Source of the DNA: a virus
Virus record (IMG/VR): IMGVR_UViG_3300035074_000077
Span: 1 to 64,000 of that record
Strand: one strand, 5' to 3'
Length of the DNA stretch: 64,000 nt
Numbering within the stretch: position 1 is the first letter of the stretch; each line of letters opens with the position of its first letter. A program made the translations under genes and the position numbers. This document shows positions 56,716-64,000 of this stretch, piece after piece. The notes below the pieces were generated by a model that was not told the origin of the DNA, made no database searches, and saw only the letters and a program-made list of their open reading frames with translations.

Positions 56716-57101
56716 AAATCAAATACGAAGCGGACGACGGCAGGCTGTTCGACAGCGCTGAAGCGGCGAAGGCGCATGAGGAAGCGATCGTGTTCAAGCC
56801 GCTTCTCGGCCTGGACGAAGCGCGGCTCATGCTGGCGTTGCAGCGGCATCCTGACGCGCTGGACATCGCCGAGGCGCTGGAAAAGGCGGGAACGCGTATC
56901 GCGGCTCTGCGGCGCGCTTCCGGCGAGCTGAAGCGCCGTGGCAAGAGCGAGCCGGAGCCGGCGGGAGGGGAGACGCCGCAGGTTGGCGAAGACGAGACAG
57001 CCGCTAGCGAGCCGTTGCTCGGCAACAGCCTGCTCGAAACCGCCGACCGAGAGGAAGCCGCTCGCGCCGCTGCCGAGCGCGTGGAGGGCCTGCCGATATG
57101 A
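56712..57101 (+). CDS. Hypothetical 129-residue protein
   Basis: GTG 56712 overlaps the previous stop (GTGA). MKIKYEADDGRLFDSAEAAK, then a helical region and an acidic tail. The N-terminus resembles phage proteins with Y...DG..F.s...A..YE.... Coupled to the RecE-like gene by ATGA. Confidence 0.6.
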   Translation: MKIKYEADDGRLFDSAEAAKAHEEAIVFKPLLGLDEARLMLALQRHPDALDIAEALEKAGTRIAALRRASGELKRRGKSEPEPAGGETPQVGEDETAASEPLLGNSLLETADREEAARAAAERVEGLPI

Positions 57102-58096
57102 GCGTCGAGACATTTCCCATGACCACGCTCGGGGCTGCGGCTGCGGCCGTCGTCGAGCGGTTGCGGCCGAAGCGGGACTTCGTGGCGAAGCCGATCGCTC
57201 ATGGCGAGATCATCACAGAGCCCGGCGTCTACGACATGCCGATCGAACATTATCACGGCAACTGTTGTGCAGGTCCGTCGATTTCGTCGAGCGGCCTGCG
57301 GACAATCGACGCGAAGTCGCCGGCGCACTATTGGGATGAGAGCTATCTCAACCCGGAATATGACCCGGCAGAAGACGCTGCGCATTATGTGCTCGGCCGA
57401 GCCGCGCATACGCTGCTGCTTGGCGAAGAAGGGTTCCGCGAGAAGTTCGTTGTCCGTCCTGACGAGTTCGACTCGTGGCGGACTAAGGCATCGAAGGCGT
57501 GGCGGCGCGAGCAGCTCGACTCCGGCAAGTCTGTTCTGGAACCGAAGGACATCGCCACCATCAAGGCAATCGCTGGCGCGCTCGGGCGCGACCCGCTCGT
57601 CTCGCAAGGGCTCCTCAACGGCGAGATCGAGCGGTCGATAATTTGGCGAGACAGTGAAACCGGGGTGTGGCTGAAAAGCCGGCCTGACGCGCTTCCGGTC
57701 AATGCCGATCTTGTCGCGGACCTGAAGACATGCACATCGGCGGCGCCGCGCGACGTGCGCAATTCGATTGCTGAATACGGCTACCATATGCAGCTCGCGC
57801 TCGTCGGCATGGGGATGAAAGAGGTTCTTGGCCGCGAGATCAGCGACGAAGATTTCGTTCTTGTCTTCGTCGAGACGAAGCGGCCGTATTGCGTCAACGT
57901 GAAGCCTGTTTCTCCAGATGCGATCTTCGCCGGCCGGGCGCAGCTTCGTCGCGCTATCCGCAAGTTCGCGGAATGCCTCGAAAAGAATGAGTGGCCCGGA
58001 TACGAGGACAACGGCATCACCGCGTCTCTGCCGAAATACGTTCAAGACCGTCTCGATAGCGAGCGGAAGATGGGTCTCTTGCCGGATGTCGCATGA
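57098..58096 (+). CDS. RecE-like exonuclease (PD-(D/E)XK, DUF3799-like)
   Basis: 332 residues. The central domain has HYVLGRAAHTLLLGEEGF, and WLKSRPDALPVNADLVADLK with Lys-Thr next, giving RPD...D-x-K nuclease residues (about 205-225), then YHMQLALVGMGMKEVLG. RecE/VIII-like enzymes chew the 5' strand to leave a 3' tail for RecT, which is encoded two genes downstream. Used in recombination-dependent replication. Confidence 0.82.
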   Translation: MSVETFPMTTLGAAAAAVVERLRPKRDFVAKPIAHGEIITEPGVYDMPIEHYHGNCCAGPSISSSGLRTIDAKSPAHYWDESYLNPEYDPAEDAAHYVLGRAAHTLLLGEEGFREKFVVRPDEFDSWRTKASKAWRREQLDSGKSVLEPKDIATIKAIAGALGRDPLVSQGLLNGEIERSIIWRDSETGVWLKSRPDALPVNADLVADLKTCTSAAPRDVRNSIAEYGYHMQLALVGMGMKEVLGREISDEDFVLVFVETKRPYCVNVKPVSPDAIFAGRAQLRRAIRKFAECLEKNEWPGYEDNGITASLPKYVQDRLDSERKMGLLPDVA

Positions 58097-58362
58097 TGTT
58101 GGGAAAAGCAAAGGGAGATCGGTTCCATGGAACCGATGACGACTTCGCCGAGGTTGAGCCGATGGTTGTCCTGCGGATGAGCAAGGCAGACGCCGAGCGC
58201 GTTCAGCATGGCATGGCAGACATTCTTTGCTGGGTTCGCGGTTTCGTCGCCGCGTGTCCTGAAGATCCAGAGCGGCACCCGATGGGCGTCCATGAGGTGA
58301 GAGACATGCGCGACGCTATTCGTCGGGCGATAGACACTAGCGACGAAGGGAACACGCAATGA
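58093..58362 (+). CDS. Hypothetical 89-residue protein between recE- and recT-like genes
   Basis: ATG 58093 overlaps the exonuclease stop (ATGA). VVLRMSKADAERVQHGMADI and CWVRGFVAACPED look helical. Possibly an accessory factor of the recombination pair; no family recognised. Confidence 0.6.
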   Translation: MMLGKAKGDRFHGTDDDFAEVEPMVVLRMSKADAERVQHGMADILCWVRGFVAACPEDPERHPMGVHEVRDMRDAIRRAIDTSDEGNTQ

Positions 58363-59363
58363 GCAATCAAGTCGCCGTCGCGCAGCCGAACGCTACGGTC
58401 GTTCAAGAGCCGAAAAAAAGCTCCTACAGGGATATCCAGATCGCCGAGACGAACAGCGGCGGCGGGGGCCTTCTCTTGCCTCGAGATTTTGGCGAGGTCG
58501 TTGCTTTCGCGGAACTCATGTCGAAAGCCGACATTGCCGTGCGCAAGCACTTCCGCGGCAACGCCGGCGCCTGCATGGCGGTGACTCTTCAAGCGATGCG
58601 CTGGGGCATGGATCCTTTTGCCGTCGCGAACAAGACCTATTTCGTCAACGATCAGCTCGCCTATGAAGCGCAGCTCGTCGCGGCCGTCGTCATCACGACG
58701 GCGCCGATCGCGCGCCGGCCCGACTACGAGTTCATCGGGGAAGGCGCTGGCTTGAAGTGCATCGTCACCGTCGAGATGCTGGACGGATCGACGAAGAAAT
58801 ATGAATCCCCCCTGCTGGGGGCCATCAAGACGAAGAACTCTCCACTATGGGTCGCCGACCCGCAACAGCAGCTCGGATATTTTTCGATCCGCTCCTGGGC
58901 GCGCCGGCACACGCCGGACGTGATCATGGGCGTCTACACGCCGGATGAATTGGAAAGCTCGCCGCGGCTCGTCTCTGAGGCGCCCGCACGCTCTCGACTG
59001 GCGGAGAAGCTGTCCGGCGCGCCGAAGGGGCAGAACGGTTTTTCGGAAGGGTTCGTGGCGCGGGAGATCGACGGCGGGGAGGTCATCACGAATGAGCCTG
59101 CGCCAGACGCCGGCGGAGAGCCTGTGAGCGCTAAACCGACGCCGACTGGCGGAGATGGTGCGGGGACTGCGGAAGCGAGCCATACAGCCTCCGCTGCCGA
59201 TCCTGAGCCCGTGAGCGAATGGTTCGCGAAGGGCGCTGAAGCCGCGCGCGCCGGCATGAGCCGTAAGGCGCTGCCGCCGGAACTGCGTTCGCCAGATCGC
59301 GCCGACGACGCGGCGGAGTGGTTCTCTGGCTACGATTCCGTGAAGCATGGGGGCGCCGCATGA
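58359..59363 (+). CDS. recT: RecT-family single-strand annealing protein
   Basis: 334 residues. Residues 35-210 match RecT: FRGNAGACMAVTLQAMRWGM, DPFAVANKTYFVNDQLAYEA, SPLWVADPQQQLGYFSIRSW, and ARRHTPDVIMGVYTPDELE. The C-terminal third is polar. It anneals complementary strands with the RecE-like nuclease in phage recombination. Overlaps upstream gene (ATGA). Confidence 0.9.
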   Translation: MSNQVAVAQPNATVVQEPKKSSYRDIQIAETNSGGGGLLLPRDFGEVVAFAELMSKADIAVRKHFRGNAGACMAVTLQAMRWGMDPFAVANKTYFVNDQLAYEAQLVAAVVITTAPIARRPDYEFIGEGAGLKCIVTVEMLDGSTKKYESPLLGAIKTKNSPLWVADPQQQLGYFSIRSWARRHTPDVIMGVYTPDELESSPRLVSEAPARSRLAEKLSGAPKGQNGFSEGFVAREIDGGEVITNEPAPDAGGEPVSAKPTPTGGDGAGTAEASHTASAADPEPVSEWFAKGAEAARAGMSRKALPPELRSPDRADDAAEWFSGYDSVKHGGAA

Positions 59364-59614
59364 GCGCCAATCTGAAGCCCCTCGCTGCGGCGCTGGCGAG
59401 CCGGGAGCGCGCGGAGATCGCCGGCTTGCTCGAGCGCGGATACCTCTACGTCGACACGATCTCCGGCGGCACCGCCGACACCCGTCGCGCTTCGGCGGAG
59501 GGGCTGAGGCAATATCTCGAATCCGTCGAGAAGCGCCAGACGACGGTCCTCGTCAGCCCGCTCGGATATACGCGCGTCTATGCCAAGCGCCCGACGCGGA
59601 AGGAGCCGGCGTGA
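59360..59614 (+). CDS. Hypothetical 84-residue protein
   Basis: ATG 59360; MSANLKPLAAALASRERAEI, then LLERGYLYVDTISGGTADTR and a basic end. Overlap of four bases with RecT. No family recognised. Confidence 0.6.
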   Translation: MSANLKPLAAALASRERAEIAGLLERGYLYVDTISGGTADTRRASAEGLRQYLESVEKRQTTVLVSPLGYTRVYAKRPTRKEPA

Positions 59615-59961
59615 ACGCGCGGCGCTTCGCCAATCGCGACAGCAAACCGAAGGCGAAGCGCGTTCCAGCGCTGAGAGGGTTCAAGGGGCTTTCGAAGGAG
59701 AAGGACAAATGGCCGGACCAAGCGCCGACGCTGTCGTCTCTCAAACCTGGAGACCTCGCATATTTCATGCGCTCCGGTCTCCAATCCGGGATGCTGACTG
59801 AGTTCGAGCGTGGAATCGCGCAAGCGGTCCTCGATCGATTGAAGTCAGGGCGATGCCCGAGCGAGTGGCACAAGATGATGCTGGACGAGCGCGGCGTGCT
59901 GGCGCGCTGTTGGGATAGTGATCTCGAATTGTGGAATGAAAAGGAACAGTCACCATGCTGA
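59611..59961 (+). CDS. Hypothetical 116-residue protein
   Basis: GTG 59611 overlaps the previous stop. Basic N-terminus (MNARRFANRDSKPKAKRVPA) and LAYFMRSGLQSGMLTEFERG. Possibly DNA associated. Overlaps the exonuclease gene by seven bases. Confidence 0.58.
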   Translation: MNARRFANRDSKPKAKRVPALRGFKGLSKEKDKWPDQAPTLSSLKPGDLAYFMRSGLQSGMLTEFERGIAQAVLDRLKSGRCPSEWHKMMLDERGVLARCWDSDLELWNEKEQSPC

Positions 59962-60677
59962 TACGAGTCCTCGATTTGGAGACTACCGGACTCACCGCGC
60001 CAGACGCCGCCCCATGCGAAATCGGGTGGCAGGATATCGTAGGCCCCGATGGCGGAGATTGGGCTCTCGACAAGCTCGGCGCCGGAGAAATGCTCTGCAA
60101 CCCGTCGCGACCGATCCCGCCGGAGATCAGTGCGATTCACCACATCGTCGATGAGGATGTGGTGGATGCGGTGTTCTGGCCCGCCGCGCTCGCGAAGGTC
60201 GCGTGCCGTGACAGCAAGCTCTTCTCGCCGACGATCTTCGCCGCCCACAACGCGAAGATGGAGCGCCAATGGCTGACCGACGAAGTGACCGGCGGGAAGC
60301 CGTGGATCTGCTCCTATAAATGCGCGCTGCGGCTCTGGCCCGATGCGCCGTCGCACAGCAACCAGGCGCTCCGCTACTGGCTGAAGCCGGCCGGGCTCGA
60401 TCGCGCTCGCGCGGCGCTCTCCCATCGCGCGTTTCCAGACGCCTATGTGACCGCCTTTATTCTGCTCGAGCAGCTGAAGCTGGCGACGCTGGCGCAGCTT
60501 CTCGAATGGTCGAGCAAGCCGGCGCTCCTCACCAAGATCAGGTTCGGCAAGCACGCCGGCAAGAAATGGAGCGAGGTTCCGAGCGATTACCTGGACTGGT
60601 GCCTACGCCAGGACATGGACGAAGATGTCCTATTCACCGCGCGGCATGAACTGGAACAGCGTCGGGTGCGCGGATGA
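59955..60677 (+). CDS. DnaQ-like DEDDh exonuclease (exonuclease X type)
   Basis: 240 residues. IRVLDLETTGLTAPD (D7, E9), an HNAKMERQWL block (Exo II) and HRAFPDAYVTAFIL (H..D, Exo III) form a DEDDh 3'-5' exonuclease. The C-terminal region (IRFGKHAGKKWSEVPSDYLD, WCLRQDMDED) is the DUF3820-like extension seen in exodeoxyribonuclease X. Likely proofreading or recombination processing. Confidence 0.85.
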   Translation: MLIRVLDLETTGLTAPDAAPCEIGWQDIVGPDGGDWALDKLGAGEMLCNPSRPIPPEISAIHHIVDEDVVDAVFWPAALAKVACRDSKLFSPTIFAAHNAKMERQWLTDEVTGGKPWICSYKCALRLWPDAPSHSNQALRYWLKPAGLDRARAALSHRAFPDAYVTAFILLEQLKLATLAQLLEWSSKPALLTKIRFGKHAGKKWSEVPSDYLDWCLRQDMDEDVLFTARHELEQRRVRG

Positions 60678-61072
60678 CTCGCCGCCGCCGAGAGTTCCCG
60701 ACGAAGGTCCGCGTCGCCGTCATCAAGAGGGCGATGCGCGGGAACGTCGTCTATTGCGAACTCTGCGGCGGCGTGGCGAAGCGGTTCCAAATCGACCACG
60801 TCATTGCCGACGCGCACGGCGGCGAGCCTGTGATCGAGAATGCGCAGCTTCTTTGCGAGGAATGCTTCGGGGAGAAGAACCCGAAAGACACGAAGATCGC
60901 GGCGAAGCTGAAACGCATCGAGGCCCGGCACGTCGGCGCGGATGTCCCGAAGCAACGACTGAAATCGCGCGGCTTCCCGAAGCGCCAGAGAGAGCCGGCA
61001 ATCGACAAGGGCGCTCTGCCGCCGCTGCCCAGGCGGGTCTGCGGGCAATTGGTTGAAGGTGGAGAACGATGA
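60674..61072 (+). CDS. HNH endonuclease-like protein
   Basis: 132 residues. VYCELCGGVAKRFQIDHVIA followed by NAQLLCEECFGEKN gives the HNH core (CxxC, DH, ..N.. CxxC). Positioned among recombination genes and coupled by ATGA to both neighbours. Might be a DNA-processing partner. Confidence 0.78.
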   Translation: MTRRRREFPTKVRVAVIKRAMRGNVVYCELCGGVAKRFQIDHVIADAHGGEPVIENAQLLCEECFGEKNPKDTKIAAKLKRIEARHVGADVPKQRLKSRGFPKRQREPAIDKGALPPLPRRVCGQLVEGGER

Positions 61073-61692
61073 CGATCGCGCCTTATCCTCTTCAGTGGCC
61101 TGCATCTCGGCCTCGCACGCGCGCTATCGACCGCAAGTCTGGACGGTTCAGCCGGAAGGAATATGTCGGCACGAACACGTGGCAGACGACGAAAGAAATG
61201 ACGGTCTCTGAGGCCATTAAGCGCCTGCAATCCGAACTCGATCGGATCGGCGCGACATACGCGGTCGTCAGCAGCAATCTCGAAATCCGCCTCGATGGTC
61301 TCCCGCGATCAGGCCAGCGTCAACCAGATGACCCCGGCGTAGCGGTCTATTTCCAGCTTCGCGGGAAGTCGCATTGTCTGCCCTGCGACACCTATCGCGA
61401 GGTCCATTCGAACATCGCGGCGGTCGCGGCGCATATTGCAGCGACGCGGGCGATCGAGCGCCACGGCGTTGCATCGGTCGCTGAGATGTTCAGCGGGTTT
61501 GCGGCGCTGACGCCGCCCGGCGCGAAATCATGGTGGGACATCCTGCAGGTTAGACCGGACGCGTCGCGCGAGGCGATCGAGGCGTCCTATCGCCGCCTCG
61601 CGCGCGAGCGCCATCCCGATGCCGGCGGCTCTCACGCAATGATGGCGGAATTGAACGCAGCGCGCGACGCCGCGCTGAGGGAGAGATCATGA
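61069..61692 (+). CDS. J-domain (DnaJ-like) protein
   Basis: 207 residues. The C-terminal 50 residues contain SWWDILQVRPDASREAIEAS and RRLARERHPDAGGS, a J-domain with HPD. Residues 1-150 are unrelated, with a Cys pair (HCLPCDT). J-domains stimulate DnaK-type chaperones; here it may recruit host DnaK to phage replication, as with lambda P/DnaJ. The HPD indicates functional interaction. Confidence 0.85.
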   Translation: MTIAPYPLQWPASRPRTRAIDRKSGRFSRKEYVGTNTWQTTKEMTVSEAIKRLQSELDRIGATYAVVSSNLEIRLDGLPRSGQRQPDDPGVAVYFQLRGKSHCLPCDTYREVHSNIAAVAAHIAATRAIERHGVASVAEMFSGFAALTPPGAKSWWDILQVRPDASREAIEASYRRLARERHPDAGGSHAMMAELNAARDAALRERS

Positions 61693-62672
61693 AGACCGAC
61701 AGCGAACGTGAGGGCGGCGTGATGGCTGAGAACGTGACGCGAGAAGATATCGCTGAGATGATCGAGTTCGTGCGGGGCGAGTTGAGCAACCGCGAGTTTG
61801 GCGGGCACGAAAGCGAGTATGTCGCATCGGCGCGCCGATCCCTCGCCATCGCCGAGAAGCTGCCGGCGCTGGTGGCGGAGCGTGACGCGCTGAAGGAAGA
61901 GCGGGACGATGCGAGACGACTCGCGACGAACGCGCTCTCACAAGCGCAGGACTGGCGGCACAGCGCAGAGACCGCCCGCGAGACGATCGCGAACCTGCTG
62001 GAGGCGCTGGCGAATATCTCGTGCGGATGCGGCACAACATGCATGCTCATGATGCCTAAGGAAGCATGCGCCCACCACGCCGCGACGAAAGCCCTCGCGC
62101 ATCTCGACGCGCTGCCGTCCCCCACCCGCCGCGCCGCAGCCGTTTCCCGCGCACTGTTCCGGGATGCGGAAGCGGGCGCGTGCGGGGAGAAGGTCGAGAA
62201 TGCCACCGGCCATACCGATCTCATGATCTCTCCTGAGGCGATCGACGAAGCGCTGGCCGCGAACCCGCTGCCGGATGAATTGGCGAACATCGCCCCGCCA
62301 CTCACGATCGATTACACGAACTGGCGCGGCGAGCGGCGCGTCCGCGACATCCTCCCGCTCCGTATCTTCTTCGGTTCGAACGAGTGGCACAAAGAGCCGC
62401 AGTGGTTGCTCGAGGCGGTCGATCCGGAAGACGGAAAGACGAAGACGTTTGCGTTCGCCGGCATTCATGGCTTCGGTGAGGACAGCCGCCTCGCGCAGGC
62501 CGAGCGCGCGGTTGCCGAGGCGGTGGAGATCATGCGTCCGGTCTCGGAAGTGGAGATTTGGCGCGACATATACCCAGACGGGCCGGACATCATGAATGGG
62601 GAGTTCCACGCCGATCCTGAGTTTGTTCGCGCGGCCCGCTTGTTCGTCGAGAAGCATGGAGGCGCGAAGTGA
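61689..62672 (+). CDS. Hypothetical 327-residue protein
   Basis: Start at 61689 (a Met at 61722 is an alternative). Coiled-coil N-terminus (RREDIAEMIEFVRGE-like, REDIAEMIEFVRGELSNREF) followed by a Cys-rich patch (NISCGCGTTCMLMMPKEACA) and a C-terminal domain with WRGERRVRDILPLRIFFGSN, resembling DUF551 or WYL-like core. Function unknown. Coupled to dnaN. Confidence 0.6.
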   Translation: MKTDSEREGGVMAENVTREDIAEMIEFVRGELSNREFGGHESEYVASARRSLAIAEKLPALVAERDALKEERDDARRLATNALSQAQDWRHSAETARETIANLLEALANISCGCGTTCMLMMPKEACAHHAATKALAHLDALPSPTRRAAAVSRALFRDAEAGACGEKVENATGHTDLMISPEAIDEALAANPLPDELANIAPPLTIDYTNWRGERRVRDILPLRIFFGSNEWHKEPQWLLEAVDPEDGKTKTFAFAGIHGFGEDSRLAQAERAVAEAVEIMRPVSEVEIWRDIYPDGPDIMNGEFHADPEFVRAARLFVEKHGGAK

Positions 62673-63781
62673 AGCTCACCGTCAACCGATCCGCGCTGCT
62701 GAAGGCGCTTGAGCCGGCGCGCCGCGTCTCGGAAGCGCGAAGCACGATTCCGATTCTCCTGAACGTCCTGCTGGCCGTCGAGAACGGAAAGCTCCGCATC
62801 GAGGCGTCAGACCTCGACATGGTGCTGAGCGTCGCCGTGGAGGCCCAGGTCGAGAGGGCCGGCTCTCTCACCGCTCCCGTGAGGACACTTTACGACCTGG
62901 TGCGAAAGCTCCCCGATGGCGCCTCGATCGCGCTCGAGGCGAGCGACGGGATGCTCCAGGTCCGCAGCGGGAGGACGCGGGCAAAGATCGCGACTCTGCC
63001 GGCGGGAGACTGGCCGGAAGTCATCAAGGATGACAACTGGCTGGCCCGCTTCAGCATGTCGCCGGACGTGTTCTCCGGTATGCTGGCGCGGACTGAGTTC
63101 GCGATCTCGTCAGAAGAGACACGCTACTATCTCAACGGCGCGTTTCTGCACTGCGTCGAGCTCGAGGGTCGGCGCGTGCTGCGCATGGTGACGACGGATG
63201 GTCACAGGCTCGCCAGGATCGAGACCGCAGCGCCAGAAGGGATCGCGGAAATGCCGGCCGTTATCGTCCCGCGGAAGGCCGGAGCGGAGATCGAGAAGCT
63301 CTGCAAGGGCGCGAGCGAGATCACGATCGCGCTGTCCTCGAACAAGATGCGCGTCGACATCGGCGATGTGCGGCTCTCGTCGAAGCTGATCGACGGCACC
63401 TATCCCGACTATTCGCGCGTCATCCCGGAGAACGGCACGAAGATCGCGGTGGTCAACCGCGCTGCCTTCGCGGCAGCCGCCGATCGTGTCTCGGTCGTTT
63501 CGACTGAGCGCGGCCGCGCCGTGAAGCTCGCATTCGATCCGGGCCGGCTGGTTCTTTCCGTGACCGCATCGGACCAGAACTCGGCGGTCGAAGAGATCGA
63601 GGCCAATTACGACGGCCCGCCGATCGAGATCGGCTTCAACTCGCGATATCTCGCCGACATTTTGCAGACGATCGAGGGCGGAGAGGTCCGCGTGTCAATG
63701 TCGGATGCGGGATCGCCGGCGCTGTTGCAATCCACTGCGTCGAACGATCTTCTGATCGTGCTCATGCCGATGCGGATCTAA
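62669..63781 (+). CDS. dnaN: DNA polymerase III beta subunit (sliding clamp)
   Basis: 370 residues, the size of bacterial DnaN. MKLTVNRSALLKALEPARRV, TIPILLNVLLAVENGKLRIE and the end NDLLIVLMPMRI (the clamp C-terminal MP(M/I)R.) are canonical. It forms the ring that tethers a DNA polymerase. No DNA polymerase gene is in the window, so the host polymerase or a gene beyond the right edge must use it. Coupled to its neighbour by ATGA. Confidence 0.95.
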   Translation: MKLTVNRSALLKALEPARRVSEARSTIPILLNVLLAVENGKLRIEASDLDMVLSVAVEAQVERAGSLTAPVRTLYDLVRKLPDGASIALEASDGMLQVRSGRTRAKIATLPAGDWPEVIKDDNWLARFSMSPDVFSGMLARTEFAISSEETRYYLNGAFLHCVELEGRRVLRMVTTDGHRLARIETAAPEGIAEMPAVIVPRKAGAEIEKLCKGASEITIALSSNKMRVDIGDVRLSSKLIDGTYPDYSRVIPENGTKIAVVNRAAFAAAADRVSVVSTERGRAVKLAFDPGRLVLSVTASDQNSAVEEIEANYDGPPIEIGFNSRYLADILQTIEGGEVRVSMSDAGSPALLQSTASNDLLIVLMPMRI

Positions 63782-63791
63782 GGAGGCAGCA

Positions 63792-64000
63792 ATGGCGAGC
63801 GGAACTGATGAGCACGTCCATTCAGCGCGTAACTGGACGCACTATGCCGGGGAGAGCTGCGGGAACGCGCTCGGCAACATCCTCGAAGCGCAGCGCCGAG
63901 CGGACGCCAGCGGCTCTTCGCCCGATAGCCTGAAGCAGGCGCTCAAAGACCTGGACGATGCCAGGGCGCACCTGATGCGCGCGTTGGTCCACTACGAGAT
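63792..64000 (+). CDS. Gene truncated by the right edge (conserved hypothetical)
   Basis: ATG 63792 preceded by AGGAGGCAGCA; the frame stays open to 64000 (MASGTDEHVHSARNWTHYAG and NALGNILEAQRRAD). Short helical protein likely; 69 codons visible. Same operon as dnaN. Confidence 0.6.
   Translation, partial: MASGTDEHVHSARNWTHYAGESCGNALGNILEAQRRADASGSSPDSLKQALKDLDDARAHLMRALVHYE

Noticed and set aside
56660-58111. 483-codon minus-strand ORF opposite the RecE-like gene
   Set aside because: RecE-like motifs are on the plus strand; the minus frame is a shadow.
1-64000. Integrase, transposase or insertion sequence
   Set aside because: No recombinase motifs recognised in any ORF; presence beyond the window cannot be excluded.

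Overview
The window is about 64 kb of a tailed temperate phage genome or prophage, apparently continuous, with phage genes running off both edges. Base composition is high in G+C, GTG starts are common, and the GapR-like, DUF6362-like and YodC-type (DUF2158) proteins and the tail-tip set suggest a high-GC alphaproteobacterial host. The host genus is not readable from the sequence alone. I see no ribosomal, metabolic or housekeeping host genes, no insertion sequence and no CRISPR array. No integrase or partition gene is visible in this window, so integration versus plasmid-like maintenance is undecided.

Layout. (1) 1-2.6 kb, minus strand: lysis region with a GH19 endolysin carrying a C-terminal membrane helix, overlapping Rz/Rz1-type spanins and small membrane proteins, interrupted by one plus-strand gene. 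(2) 2.6-19.9 kb, minus: siphovirus tail module in the order tail fibre with DUF2793 and SGNH hydrolase, tip attachment protein J, NlpC/P60, DUF1833-like protein, minor tail protein, tape measure, G/GT chaperone with a -1 frameshift, tail tube, tail terminator. An HNH homing endonuclease cassette sits between tail terminator and head-tail genes. (3) 19.4-30.2 kb, minus: head module with gp10-like protein, Mu-F-like morphogenesis protein fused to a JAMM-like domain, connector genes, P22-like coat, scaffold, DUF4055 portal, large and small terminase. (4) 30.3-31.1 kb: direct repeats, a small plus-strand gene, tRNA-Thr(CGT) and a strong hairpin.

(5) 31-47.7 kb, minus: a tightly coupled early/middle operon, mostly with ATGA-type start/stop overlaps. 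It carries a RepA-like ATPase, a CHC2/Toprim primase-type protein, HNH nucleases, three adenine-methyltransferase-type proteins, a Gp37/Gp68 protein, a RuvC-like resolvase, ThyX and a GapR-like protein. (6) 47.7-52.35 kb: the control region. A Cro-like gene and a T5orf172(GIY-YIG)-HTH fusion run leftward, an S24/LexA-type repressor runs rightward, followed by a PEGA-like lipoprotein gene. A leftward gene with a winged-helix domain contains six 16-bp dyad iterons, the best candidate for the replication origin. Three near-identical 12-bp operators (GGTATNNCTACC) lie at the leftward and rightward promoters. (7) 52.35-64 kb, plus: early rightward operon with many small proteins, then a RecE-like nuclease, RecT, DnaQ-like exonuclease, HNH protein, J-domain protein and a phage-encoded DNA polymerase sliding clamp (DnaN).

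The arrangement is that of a lambda-like genetic switch: the S24 repressor would hold off both divergent early operons through the shared operators. Several plus-strand genes lie against the direction of the late operon and look like morons. Two genes are broken by a stop or frameshift in this assembly (23819-24109 and 54844-55033).
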